Shown here one piece after another: positions 47,589 to 58,141 of a stretch of DNA of 64,000 nucleotides. The notes under the pieces are model-generated. The model was not told the DNA's origin, ran no database searches, and was given only the letters and a program-made list of their open reading frames with translations. Positions within the stretch are counted from its first letter, which is position 1, and each line of letters starts with the position of its first letter. A program made the translations under genes and the position numbers. The DNA comes from Acanthosoma haemorrhoidale (taxonomy: Eukaryota > Arthropoda > Insecta > Hemiptera > Acanthosomatidae): contig OV884009.1 in assembly GCA_930367205.1 (NCBI GenBank), positions 87,813,189-87,877,188 of the forward strand, given 5' to 3'.

Positions 47589-48544
47589 ACCATATTGCCA
47601 TGAATGAGTTATGGTCCGTGGTGAAGTCCTTAAATTTGTCGAAGCGTCGGTGTTTTTATATATAGAAGATCCTATGACTACATTTTGAAATTGTTTTAAC
47701 AAATATTGTAATAATTTAATTTATGATTAATAAAAAGGAAAAGCAAAGCCACCTGCTCAAAAGTCAAGCTACTTAGACATTTTCACCAGTTTCTAATACT
47801 AAAGCATAAATCAAATTATATTTATAGTTGATGGGAATATGGAACAGGAAGCTTCCACGCTCACTGAATCAAGACTAGTATTTTAACACGTGCACTAGAC
47901 CATTCCATGACCGCATTATTGCAGCATAAGCAGCAGAACATACTGGCATTAATAAGTTGCCGTAATATCGTATCATATTGAATGTTATAGCAGCTATTTT
48001 ATCTTTGTATTATATTGTGTATGTAAATCTGAGAATCTTTTCAACGACAAAACTATATTGATTTTTAATTTAACTTGTCAACTGCACTATTTTGAAGAAG
48101 GGAGAGGCTCGCTCGGCTTGCAAACAGTTGCAGACAGCTGTATATTTGATGGAACGTCTGTTGTACACTAGTGTTCGTATAAATGATCACTGTGCTCTCA
48201 CAGATTGTTAATACTAGTTTATTTTCTGACATTAAATACATTTTTTAATTTTAAGTGGAATGTTGCATTAAATTATTCAAAACCAGATTATTTTGTCTTT
48301 AAGGCCACACCAAAAACCAATCTTATTGACTTGAGCTGTATAGATAAAAAAAAACCTCGCACTTCAAACGTATCAAATTCCAATTTAAGGTCCTAAAAAA
48401 ATCATTTAATGCACCTTTTTATATGACAAATAGAATCCTCCATAATTACCTTAAACTGTGATCTTGAATAGTTTCAAGATCACATTTCCCCAAAATGTGC
48501 AAAAATTTCATCATGAATTATCCAACTTATTCCAATACCAAAAA
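47589..48544. other. AT-rich noncoding stretch
   Basis: No gene or repeat recognised. Confidence 0.4.
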
Positions 48545-48981
48545 CATGCTATGCATGTCTGTTAGTATTGTTCTTCCATGTATTTTTCAACGTTATGTGA
48601 TTACGACATTCATCATTATAAGCCCTATATCCTATGAAGTCAGATGGGCACATGTAGCCTAGCATGCGTGAAAGGGACGACGCTGCTACCTCTCAGGAGG
48701 CTCACAAAAAAAAAAACCATTACAACAAAGGCAGAAAGGTTTACCTCGCGCTACCTGTCTTCCTTAGAGATGGGAAAAGAGCGCCGCGGGCTGGCTTAAC
48801 TTCCACAACCTACCGAATAAATATTGAAACTGATTAAACCTATACTATAACGGATCTATAGTACTCTTTCCCATGCGAGGGAGGAGACGTAGTTGGAGGG
48901 TCGATGGGCTGATTTATTTGTATGAATGAGTCAATGAATGCTGAAGATCCGGTATGAATGAAATCATAGATCACAATAGGG
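48545..48981 (+). mobile_element. LINE-related 3' repeat, divergent subfamily, copy 2
   Basis: Longer relative of 43,326-43,722, with an extra segment (about 48,675-48,770: acgctgctacctctcagg, an A-run, caaaggcagaaaggtttacc, GAGATGGGAAAAGAGCGC). The distal part has CCCATGCGAGGGAGGAGACG, GTAGTTGGAGGGTCGATGGG, TGAATGCTGAAGATCCGG and TATGAATGAAATCA, matching the Jockey UTR blocks. Ends near GATCACAATAGGGC. Confidence 0.7.
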
Positions 48982-49716
48982 CACATAGTCATTTTAATTC
49001 GTAAAAGAAATTTCTAGCTAAAAACAAACAAACATTGAATGGAAGATTATAATAACAAAAACAAACGAGTCCCTCTACTTCTAGGGGCTAGCATTCGTAA
49101 TCATACTATTATTAAAAATAAAGTCAATTAAGTGTGATGGATGAAACAATGTAGGGTTTTGTTTGGAATTTATGATTTAATTTACTTTTATCACCAGGAG
49201 AGTTCTCACTCCCTCTATACGTTCAAGATTTTAATATTTTTTTGGAGGTACTAGATCGAAAAATAATTAACCATGTGGAGGAGGGATTTTTGCAATTGAC
49301 CCCTAAAAGGAATTACGCTGATAATTAATATATTCCAGTAACTTTAAAATAAAAAGTACCCTCGGTTTGATTAAAAGGAGTGCTTAGGTCTAAGAGATAC
49401 AAACAAATTGATCTTAATTTTTACCGGCTGACCGAAAAAAAATATAATTAAGAAACGCCCAATACCTCATCGATATTTTTGTCCAGGCATCCCCGGGTGC
49501 CATTGGAACGAAACGCGCGTGTCAAATATTTCTAGGATTAGTTTCAAAAATAAAAATCCGTAAATCGTTGCATCCTCTTATTTATGAAATCTACATGTAA
49601 AATTTTTTTAAAGAGAGTTTGTTGGGAGGAGATCGGTTTAGGCTGAAAGATATCTGTTACGTTTGAATCAAATTTTTTAACAGGTGACGTGTGATGTATG
49701 CATCAGTCCAGCAATA
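48982..49716. other. AT-rich noncoding stretch
   Basis: Nothing recognised. Confidence 0.4.
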
Positions 49717-49858
49717 AGAGAAAGGTGTTAAGCATGATTGTTTATAATTAGTAACAAAAGGTAGGTACAAAACAAAAGAGATAAAGTAAGGCAATATGTG
49801 CGATTTGGGTATCGCTTTGTTATCAATTATTGTCAATCATGTTTAACCACTTTCTTTT
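49717..49858. repeat. Foldback with arms of about 43 bp
   Basis: Left arm 49,717-49,761 and right arm 49,813-49,858 are imperfect reverse complements. Shared order: AGAAAG, GTTAA.CATGATTG, TAATT, GTAACAAA or ATAACAAA. Loop about 50 nt. The RNA would form a hairpin of about 140 nt. It could be a small MITE or a hairpin RNA precursor. Confidence 0.6.
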
Positions 49859-50489
49859 CTTTTAATCAGAACCTCATGCAGAATCATAAAAACTTTGTCC
49901 ATTAATAAATTTAATGAAAATCTCTCAAATTAATTCGTTTGGTTCAAAAGGAGTGAACATAAACAAAAGACACATGGTTATCTGCTTTTTACAACCCCTT
50001 CCCCCCATAAATTAAAACAAAATGTACAGGTATCGTACCATATTTAAAGTATTTATTCTTTGTAGTTAATGATAGCTGGTAGGGGTGATCTCGGCTACTG
50101 TAGGCTGTGTGCCTGTAGGAAACCGGTTCTACCCCTTCCACTCTCTGTTGGTCTTTAATGCTGGATGTTGTCGTCGTTCCCCTGCTAATACGTATTATAC
50201 ATTTTCTCCTTAATACACACGCCACTCCATTGCCATGAAACATTTTCTGTTTAAAGCATGCAGGCTAATGATGCATCATTATTTAGTTACAAACTGCTAA
50301 GTAAGAACATTTGGTATTCGATTCCCGATATCATTCTATTGAACGGGGTTTGACGCACACACGCGTTCAATTATTGCTCAGGATCCACCACAGGCCCAAC
50401 GCAACTCCCTCAACAAGCTTATGGAAGGGCTGGAGCCCCGCCTCCCTCTCCGACTGTTTCGCCATGGGGCGAAAACGAGAGGGCATGAG
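49859..50489. other. Noncoding stretch
   Basis: Frames at 49,989-50,243 (minus, 84 codons) and 50,311-50,559 (plus, 82 codons) show no recognised domain. The latter overlaps the LINE fragment at its end. Confidence 0.35.
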
Positions 50490-50825
50490 AACCTCAGACG
50501 CTCAGAACATGAGTGGGGATGATAACTTACAATATATCGCGAGGCAACCACTGTTTTAGGTGACGAGGAGGATTGTAAGGAGGAGTGTTACTTAACAAGG
50601 TTAACAATATGATTTAGATAAGCGGATAGGTTTTGGAAAATATTGAGGGTATAAGGCCGAGTAACGTTGGCGCATGGAGATCTCTGTGCAGTTTTTAATG
50701 TAAAAGGTTGCGTTGACTGCAGGACTTCTTCGGATTGTAGTGTTAGGATTCGTTTGATGTTCGACGGTTTGGCTCTCCTCCATAGTTCTATTCCTTTAGT
50801 CCAAGTTTGTTTAGGAAAGAGGTAT
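50490..50825 (-). mobile_element. Jockey-type LINE, diverged ORF2 C-terminus and UTR edge
   Basis: Minus frame from 50,820: KQTWTKGIELWRRAKPSNIK, then RI-LTLQSEEV, then TAQRSP and a PYTLNIFQNL-like end. This matches the family's KPIWTYGIELWGTAKKSNIK, RIQSFQSKVL and IPYIL...I motifs with several frame breaks. The UTR edge at 50,490-50,510 keeps CATGTTCTGAGCGTCTGAGG. One of the more decayed copies. Confidence 0.65.
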
Positions 50826-51962
50826 TAGTAACTATTAAGAATATTACATTAATATATTTACTTGTATAACAAAATCGTATCGTATATTTAACATATAGAC
50901 CAAATCCCCCCCCCTCCTAACTCGTCGAATTTGCAAATCAGAAACTCTTAAATATTTAGATTTAAAGTGGTTGACTGAAATATTATTTCAACTATATTGT
51001 AAAAAAATGTTTAGAGGTTAGTAATTAAGACATTTAATGCCGTTCTAGCCGATTTATTACATAATAATGTAAGGAAATTTGTTTTATTTTAATCTATTGG
51101 TTATAGTGTTTTTATCTATAAAAAAAGGGTAAATAAATTAAAGCTTCATAAATATCTTTTTTTTCCACAATGATGAATTCATGAAGGTCTTGTGGAGGAA
51201 GGCCTTTCCACATTTTGTTTACCTTCTTCGCACTTAATTCGTCTTTTATATATTAAAAAAAAATATTAGTGTGTCTACTACTGCTAAACTAATTCTGAAA
51301 AATTCAAATCGTCAAGCTGGTGGCATTGCCTTGGGACAGGGGGGGGGTATGTATATATTGTACATATGAATTGTACATAAGTGTGAATGAATTCATATAA
51401 CCCAATTAATAATGCTGTTACAACACAAATTTTTCAAAAAAGATCTTTATATAAAAATTTAAATATTCTTGTATACCGATGAAAAGGGGATACTTAATAT
51501 TGTATTTTGCTTAATAATTCCTGACATCTATTCCATTATATATAAATAAAACTTTTGTTGCAACTTTCCCTGTCGTCTATATTTCTGTAAACGACCAATT
51601 GATAAAACTTAATGTTTCTCGTCCCAATCGTAAAACTTTCTTTTTTTTTTTCGTTGTTTTATTGTGAAACTGTTTCATTTAAGCAGCGAGACGGATCAAG
51701 TTCTGAGGGCTATTGTTAACCTGTGCTAGTTACACACTTCTTTTCCCCCTCCTATCCCTCTCCTAACCCCTCCTCTCTCTGTTCCGTTTTAATTAACTTG
51801 TCAAGTACACCGTCCCTATTCTTGGAATTTGAACTCGCAGTTAGGAAAACTTTATTTATACGTGTACCTGAAGTTTATAAGGTGCAAACATTTATTACGG
51901 TTGTAACAGATAACTGCATGAGAAGATATCAAGACTTCAACCTGAGCCAATCATAACAACAT
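50826..51962. other. AT-rich noncoding stretch
   Basis: C9 at 50,906-50,914 and G9 at 51,339-51,347. Sequence at 51,350-51,430 faintly resembles the LINE tail but is too diverged to call. C/T-rich patch at 51,735-51,785. Confidence 0.4.
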
Positions 51963-51974
51963 AAATATTATGGT
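51963..51974 (+). repeat. Target-site duplication of LINE, left copy
   Basis: aaatattatggt recurs at 52,340-52,351. Confidence 0.8.
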
Positions 51975-52339
51975 CCTCGTGACCTCTTATAAATGCGCAA
52001 CAGTGGGAGTCCTGGCAATGGCCAGTTTCTCCAATCATGTCCTGAGCGTATGTGGCTCTCGCGTTCTTCGTCGGCCTCGCTCGTATTCGGTGACGTGGCT
52101 GATGGGGGACTTCCCAAGACTCAGCTTCCTCTTTCGCATGCGAGGGAGGCAACAACTATGTGGACTTGGGGGGCCCCTGGGCTGTTTGTAAATATTGTAT
52201 GAATGTGCGAGTGAATGATGAATTTTAAATATGGCATGAATGAAAACATTTATCTCAATTATTTATTGTCTATTAACTATTAAGGCAGATTGTAATTTCA
52301 TCTTAATTAAGTTGTTTATTAAAAAAAAAAAAAATAAAA
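51975..52339 (+). mobile_element. Jockey-type LINE, 3' UTR copy with TSD and poly(A)
   Basis: A clean 5'-truncated insertion. It starts in CCTCGTGACCTCTTATAAAT, passes GGAGTCCTGGCAATGGCCAG, TTTCTCCAATCATGTCCTGA, CATGCGAGGGAGGCAACAAC, TGTAAATATTGTATGAATG and AAGGCAGATTGTAATTTCAT, and ends in an A-rich tail (52,320-52,339). It is flanked by an exact 12-bp duplication. It is the reference copy for the family's whole 3' UTR. Three short frames over it (51,937-52,202) are artefacts. Confidence 0.95.
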
Positions 52340-52351
52340 AAATATTATGGT
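52340..52351 (+). repeat. Target-site duplication of LINE, right copy
   Basis: Exact copy of 51,963-51,974 following the poly(A) tail. Confidence 0.8.
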
Positions 52352-52420
52352 ACTACTTGTTATTAAAAAAAAAAACCTGAAGCCTCTCTCATAATATCTA
52401 TCATTATTGATATCACATCA

Positions 52421-52460
52421 GCAGTCGACGTTTCACCAATTAAAGCATCCTCAGGACTGC
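52421..52460 (-). ncRNA. Degenerate hammerhead-ribozyme-like motif, left arm
   Basis: Minus strand: GCAGTC pairs perfectly with GACTGC (6 bp), enclosing CTGAGG, a 12-nt variable part, TGAAAC and GTC. The order matches stem I, CUGA box, stem II, GAAA box, short stem III with the cleavage triplet GUC, and stem I. The invariant CUGAUGA box is reduced to CUGA, so catalysis by the canonical mechanism is unlikely. Confidence 0.35.
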
Positions 52461-52603
52461 TTTTCAGACAAAAATAATAATTTACATACAAGCTCCAGGT
52501 GTTTTTATTATTTTGATTGATACCAATCTTATTATTTATTATTTTAAGTGACCCGTACGTAATTGTCTATATTTATGTAAATTTGTTTTTTTGTCTGAAT
52601 TGT

Positions 52604-52636
52604 AGTCCTGAGGGTCCAATAGGCGAAACGTCGACT
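52604..52636 (+). ncRNA. Degenerate hammerhead-ribozyme-like motif, right arm
   Basis: Plus strand: AGTC pairs with GACT, enclosing CTGAGG, a possible 3-bp stem II (GTC/GGC with one G-U pair and an AT-rich loop), GAAAC and GTC. As in the left arm, UGA is missing from CUGAUGA. Confidence 0.35.
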
Positions 52637-52695
52637 TTTGTTCTTATATCAATAATAATACATATTTTCCGTGAGAGATCCGTGCTTTTTTTCTA

Positions 52696-53078
52696 ATAAA
52701 TAATTAAATAATAATCAACCCACCTGTATCTATTTGTGTTTTCTTGTGACCGGTGGTGCATCGACTCGAGAAAAAATGACAATTTATGCAAGTTCGTAAC
52801 TCGCACATATCTGGTTTCTGATCAGTGTCCGTTGCAATAACGTTGTGAAAGATGTTGGAGTGTGTCGCTGACCTTCCTTGGACACAGCCTCGCGTTGAGT
52901 GCACGAGTGAGTCACTTAATCGGCCGAGAAGTTGTACGTACACTTTGCTTTATAGTCAAGTAATCTATTTATTAACCTTTTTATATCTTTTCTCTAACGG
53001 TTGACATGCCTCAAGTCACTGGCCAGAAGCTATTGAAGATTCAAAGAACCCAGTGGTGAAGGACACGTGAATAACGGT
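52696..53078. other. Noncoding stretch
   Basis: The minus frame 52,704-52,943 (79 codons) has no recognisable domain. Confidence 0.35.
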
Positions 53079-53091
53079 AGTACAATTTTTT
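53079..53091 (+). repeat. Target-site duplication of LINE, left copy
   Basis: agtacaatttttt recurs at 53,648-53,660 and brackets the minus-strand LINE. Confidence 0.8.
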
Positions 53092-53647
53092 TTATATATA
53101 TAACTATTTTATTGTGCTATAAATAATTGTGGTAAATGCATTCATACCATATTTACAATTCATCATTCACTCGCTCATTCAACCAATATTTACAGACAGC
53201 CCAGAGGCCTCCTAAATCCACATGTTTGTCACCTCCCTCGCATACGAAAGAGGAAGCGTAATCTTGGGAAGTCCCCCACGCTCTGGACGTGATTGGAGAA
53301 ACTGGCCATTGCCAGGACTCCTAATGTCACGCATTTATAGCAGTTCACGAGGCTACTGCTGTTTCAGTCTCCGAGGAGGATTATAGTGATGACTGGTGCA
53401 GTGCAATGACTATGCTACGGCATTAGGGTGGTTGGATAGGCTACTGTGGAATTTCATGAACTTGGCAGGGATGAGTTCAAGAATGTAGGGTATATTATGA
53501 TCGTTATTAAGGGTTTTATTGCTGACGTAATAAAGGACATTTAATATTGTTCTCAAGACTTTTGATTGAAAGGATTGGATGCGCTTGATGTTCGACTTTT
53601 TTGCTGTCCCCCATAGTGCTATTCCGTATGTCCAGATTGGCTTAAGC
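53092..53647 (-). mobile_element. Jockey-type LINE, ORF2 C-terminus plus 3' UTR, with TSD
   Basis: Minus frame from 53,645: KPIWTYGIALWGTAKKSNIK, RIQSFQSKVLRTIL, YYVSNKTLNNDHNIPYILEL. This is the conserved Jockey ORF2 C-terminus, closely matching the 9,770 and 60,845 copies. The UTR has GACATTAGGAGTCCTGGCAA, TGGGAAGTCCC and CATGTGGATTTAGGAGGCCT. At the 3' end the tail is T-rich/AT-rich on the + strand (53,088-53,110). A block of the UTR between ACGTCCAGAGCGTGGGGG and the upstream TCATGTCC is deleted, the same region lost in other copies. An exact 13-bp duplication flanks it. Confidence 0.9.
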
Positions 53648-53660
53648 AGTACAATTTTTT
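53648..53660 (+). repeat. Target-site duplication of LINE, right copy
   Basis: Exact copy of 53,079-53,091 at the truncated 5' end. Confidence 0.8.
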
Positions 53661-54984
53661 ATTTTAGAAATAGTATTTATAAGACATTCTCCACATAAGA
53701 GCTCCATACTCTCTCATTTTGTCCCTTCATTGTTTCATCCTTCATCTACAGCTTTTATGTCCTTAATATGCATTTACGATAATAGAATACTACATAATCG
53801 ATGTAGCACAATTTTTGATTTATGATTTTTACGGAAGGTAGCAAGTTTACTTTTAAAATAAATATAAATGAACTAGTAATCATATCAGCGAGGCGTTGTA
53901 ATGAATTTTATTTTTCCCTCAATAGTGAAAACAAAATGTATAGATCTCACTGGAATCCGGTGTAAACAGAAGTATGCAAATTTGTTTATGATAATGTATT
54001 TTCATTAATCATTTAACCACAAACTATTTACTTTTGACTGATCCATCAATCTGAAAATATTTTTTTATAAAACTAATTGATTTGTAAACTTATTAAATTT
54101 ATTATACTGAATATGTTGTATCCATAAAACTCAGTTCAACTTACACAATCTACAATCTCCGCATATGTCGAGGATCCTGGTACTTGAAATAGCTATCTGG
54201 ACTAGCTACTAGGGATGAACGATTGTTTGTAAAACAATCGATGGTTTATGTACACCCATTTCAAGAGGCACCTCCTTGCCAACACCGAACTCCCCTTTCA
54301 CCGATTCAGTTTCACAGTGATCTTTCGTTGGAAAAAACCAATGGTTATTGTGACTTTCAAAACGAGTTTTGTAGTTTCTGAAATTGTGAACAGTGAGCAA
54401 ACGCGGCACATATAATATTAAAGCTTGTCCAAGAAGTTCCGACTAGTAAATTGGAAACAGTCAGATGTCATATTTTACAACAGGTGAGATACTACCGTTG
54501 GAAGATCTGTTATCTTTACTTTTAACGTGTCAACGAACATGGAGCAAGTTTAAACGACTTCATCGTAGATAATACCGATCATTTTCATCTTGAATGTTGG
54601 AATAGATTATGCGCTTGTCTTACGTTATACATCCATTGGTAGCAAGGTACATAAAGTGTTAGTAGCTGGTATCGATAATCGCCTTGCCCCTTATGAAACA
54701 TGATAAAGACCGCAGATAGAACAATCTTCCTTGTAAAAAAGGCCCTTTTATAAACGAAACAATGCCGAAGCAGCTCTAAAAAAACGCCATCAAGCATAAT
54801 ATAAAAAAAAACGGATGACCAAAATAATGACATTGTCAACGAGTCACGAACATCGCAATTTGAATTTGTCCAACCTGTACCAAGTACAAGTAGTAGTGAA
54901 CACAGACGATCACAGAGCTAAGGAAAAAATGAGGGGGCCACAACTGTAGATAGTGTCATTACTCCCAAACGCTACGTCGAGGAA
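53661..54984. other. AT-rich stretch, in part probable hAT debris
   Basis: From about 54,210 on, the sequence may belong to the hAT remnant that follows. A possible left terminus TAGGGATGAACGATTG starts at 54,210, but I found no matching right end. Minus frames 54,209-54,409 and 54,585-54,839 (84 codons) are probably antisense to decayed transposase. Confidence 0.3.
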
Positions 54985-55165
54985 GTATAGTCTGGAATAT
55001 TGGTGAAAACAATAATTATAAACATTCCAACGTTGGTTCCAATGCTAAAAAATATTTATGTGTTCTGAAACCTCGGTCCCAGCCGAGAGAATTTTCTCTG
55101 AACCCGAAGAAATATTCAGTGCCAGGAGCCGCCATGCAAACATTTGCTCACATGCAAATTTTTGG
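54985..55165 (+). pseudogene. hAT transposase C-terminal (dimerisation) fragment
   Basis: The + strand reads SLEYW at 54,989, then, after stops and a frame change, AKKYLCV, and from about 55,066 ETSVPAERIFSE, then PEEIFSARSR. This is the hAT C-terminal signature: P-L-x-Y-W, A-x-x-Y-L-x-(V/I)-P-(A/G)-(T/S)-S-V-P-x-E-R-x-F-S, followed by a K/R-rich strand. In the active family it mediates transposase dimerisation. Several stops and a frameshift show it is inactive. The catalytic D/D/E parts upstream are not recognisable to me. Confidence 0.7.
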
Positions 55166-57362
55166 TTGGTGGAGTAAAATAATCTGAATACTTTCGGATA
55201 TTTTTATTTAACTTCTGTGCACGTGTTTAAAGTCCTGTTTTTGTTGAGAATTTTTTATTAAAATAATTTTTAATAATAAATATGTTCTTTTCTTTTTATA
55301 TCCCCGTTATTTTATGGCTATGCGTATGTCACATTATTATACATATATATCCTTAATATATAACACTATAATAGGTACTGAAATGCATGTATAAATACTT
55401 TATTTTTATCTAAATGTGGAGCAGCAAGCAGCAACTGAGAACGGTGTTTGCGAATTTGATACAGTGTTTTGAGATCTCTGAGATGGTTAATCGATTACTA
55501 TTGATTACTTGATTAAGGATTTACCCACGGTGATCTGAACAGACCTTTGCTTATGTACTAGATCTGTACTTTGAAAGAGCACAAATAAGCTCTTGTCCCT
55601 CGATAAAAAAATAAATAAAATTTACTCTATTTGTAATAAAACATTACTATATTAAATATTGTTTGAGATCAGTGAATTAGATATTTTTCATATAAAATGG
55701 ATTCAGTGTCATACGGCACAAGTCATGTCAGCAACCAAATACATCACATAGAGGATATATAGGTCCATGATTTGACGTAAACATGGTGTATGGCTACCGT
55801 CCTCGCCATATTTGGCTTATGGCGAACTCCACCAAGGTCGAAATCCCATTAAAGAAAATGACAGCCATTGCGGGCAGGATGTTACGGACGGCGATCCAGT
55901 TGATAAACGCAGTCAATAAATTGGCTTTAACCGACAATAGGCTTTACAATTTACAGCCCAAATATCGTTCATAACCCGTTATTGAACTGCCATTTTAAGC
56001 TTACTGCCCACTAATTAACAAATTTTTTTATAGATTACAGTGTACATACATTAGATAGTTGGATAGAAAATAATTTTACTTTCCAGATTATATGCAATGA
56101 GTATGAAAAAAAGAAGAACTTTGTCCTCAAATTTTGTCGTACTTAGCACAGTAAAATCTTGTATGTAATTTGGCAAAATTTTTCAAAAACTCAACACCTA
56201 CACCCAATCTAAATGAAACTTACACTGACTCTTATACAAGTTTTAACTAATTTATACTTATCTCAAACGTATGACCTTAATAACTGAAATAAAGCATTCA
56301 ATTTATATTTTATAAACCTAACTAGCCTCGGCTAAAATACTGCCAATAAGGTATTTTGTACTTGCTTCACAAGAACAATAAAAACAAAACGATCGACTCT
56401 TCTTTTCTCGTATAAAATCACTTATAAGTAGCTCGCCAACATCCTCGTGTAGTGTATGTACATTTTTTTATTTTGTTATGCTTATATGTGGGTATCGAGC
56501 CTACTACCAGCTAATTGAAAATAATTTTTATTGATTACAATATACGTTGTGAACGTATGCAAGAGGCAACTAAATATGTACTATTCGATCCAAGAACCAT
56601 CTTCAATTTTATTTTTAAATTCCTTTCCATTAGATCTTGAATCATCGATTATATGAACAAAATTGTTGATGATGCGGGCGGCAGGATCCCACCCTCAGCA
56701 TACTATCTCACTACCCCTATTTGCTTTGTATGAAGTAACTAGTCCACCCACGGATCAGCGACCTCACATTTTGATATAATGAGTATATAAATATATTATT
56801 ATATATTGATTATAAATTGAATTATAATTTTTATAGGGAGCAGCATGGCAAGTTTTTAAGTACTTATTAAATTATTGTTAAATATAGTAATGGGTGCCGC
56901 TATATAACCTCTATCGCCCGGTCACGTTCCAATTTTTTATAAACGGAAACGTTTTGCTGAATTTGCCAGCGATCACAATAAACAACAAATTGTGGAATGT
57001 CAAATATTCTTATTTAGAATCTTTGAAATAATTCCACTCACACACAAAAAGTAGTAGGTTTTTGGGGCTAAAATATTCAGTTTGACGGTGATTTTTCCAT
57101 TCTATTGCTGATTATGCAATTTATGTAGTTACGTCTCAACAGGTAAAATTGGAACTTTTAATCGTGTTGATATACACTGCAATACAGTTATGTATGAACT
57201 AGATTGCATACAGTTGATGAATAAGCCAACGGACATAAGTTTTAAAGGATAAATAAAACAATATATTATTAGTTCGATATTAAAATTAAAAAATGCATAC
57301 ATACAGTATGTATGTAAAAATTCATAAATAGATTAATGTTATAAACCTTATCCAATATTATC
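55166..57362. other. AT-rich noncoding stretch
   Basis: 55,480-55,520 has repeated gattactt/cgattacta words. The plus frame 55,783-55,974 (63 codons, ATG) has no recognised domain. Confidence 0.4.
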
Positions 57363-57960
57363 GTGGTTGCGGTTATGAATAATAGCCAGAGAGTCGATAA
57401 CTATAATGCTCCGTCCTTGATATCAATATGGAGGTGTTGCCGTGAACCTTCGTCCTTAGTATTCGATCATAAAGGCTTAGCAGCTGTTGCCAAACAAACA
57501 GATGTAGAGCTCGGTTTAAACATTACCTTTTGCCACAGCGATATTAATCTATGTATTATCCAGCTTTTATTATTAAAATATTTTTTTTTATTTATTTAAT
57601 CATCGAAAAATATCAAATAATTTTATAATTCATATCGTCTATGAGTATATATATAATAGTATTTTTTTTTTTCAAAATCCGTTCTAGAGGTTATAGTACG
57701 ATTCCTCAAAACCTGAGAGCAAAATACCGCCCAATAACGACCAGAACTTGATTTATTCCGAACATACCGGGTTTTGTAAACTAATGCTGAGTGACAAAGA
57801 CCAATTGTGCATCAGTCGAACTATAAACAACAGGGCTATTTCGTCCCTACAACCGTCAGATACATTGAATGTTGACATACCGGCAGACAAAATTAATGAA
57901 AACACTCTTTATTCTGGGAAATTAGTGTCTCCACCACATCATTATAACGAACAAAAATAA
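57363..57960 (+). other. Two unassigned plus-strand open frames
   Basis: 57,363-57,599 (78 codons, starts on GTG) and 57,748-57,960 (70 codons, starts on TTG) lie on the same strand 150 bp apart with mixed, not obviously low-complexity, composition in places. I recognise no family, and neither has a good start context. They could be exon fragments, old transposon sequence, or chance. Confidence 0.2.
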
Positions 57961-58141
57961 AAGTATGTCTAGCTGACAGATAAAGAAAAAAATTGTTAAC
58001 GATACAATGAAGTGATTACCTTATAAATAATAAAGGGTCTGCGTACATAAGTGATGACTACAATGAACCAACAGCATAAGATTGAAACGGAAAACAAAAA
58101 TAATAAATAAATAGAGATAAATAACATTCCCTGACAATTGC

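Larger units (their letters stand above)
52365..52695. mobile_element. Inverted-repeat element with paired hammerhead-like cores (possible Penelope-like terminus pair)
   Basis: Left arm (52,365-52,490) and right arm (52,566-52,695) are imperfect reverse complements of about 125 bp each, sharing an A-run, ctctctca, TTATTGATAT, AGTCGACGTTTC, CCTCAGGACT, TTCAGACAAAAA and ATTTACATA. The spacer is about 75 bp. Each arm, read toward its own outside end, presents the order stem / CTGA / GAAAC / GTC / stem. The element has no open frame. Terminal repeats of Penelope-like elements are known to carry hammerhead ribozymes, so they are my leading suggestion. A MITE that captured such a motif is the alternative. 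Confidence 0.55.

Noticed and set aside
47361..47702. 113-codon minus-strand frame, the longest frame in the window
   Set aside because: Antisense to the LINE 3' UTR copy and its poly(A) tail.
51937..52202. Three overlapping open frames of about 70 codons
   Set aside because: They lie entirely in the LINE 3' UTR and occur in shifted frames on both strands.
54481..54490. caacag|gtgaga as another zero-length exon
   Set aside because: No pyrimidine tract upstream; similar weak pairs at 49,681 and 57,141 were also dropped.
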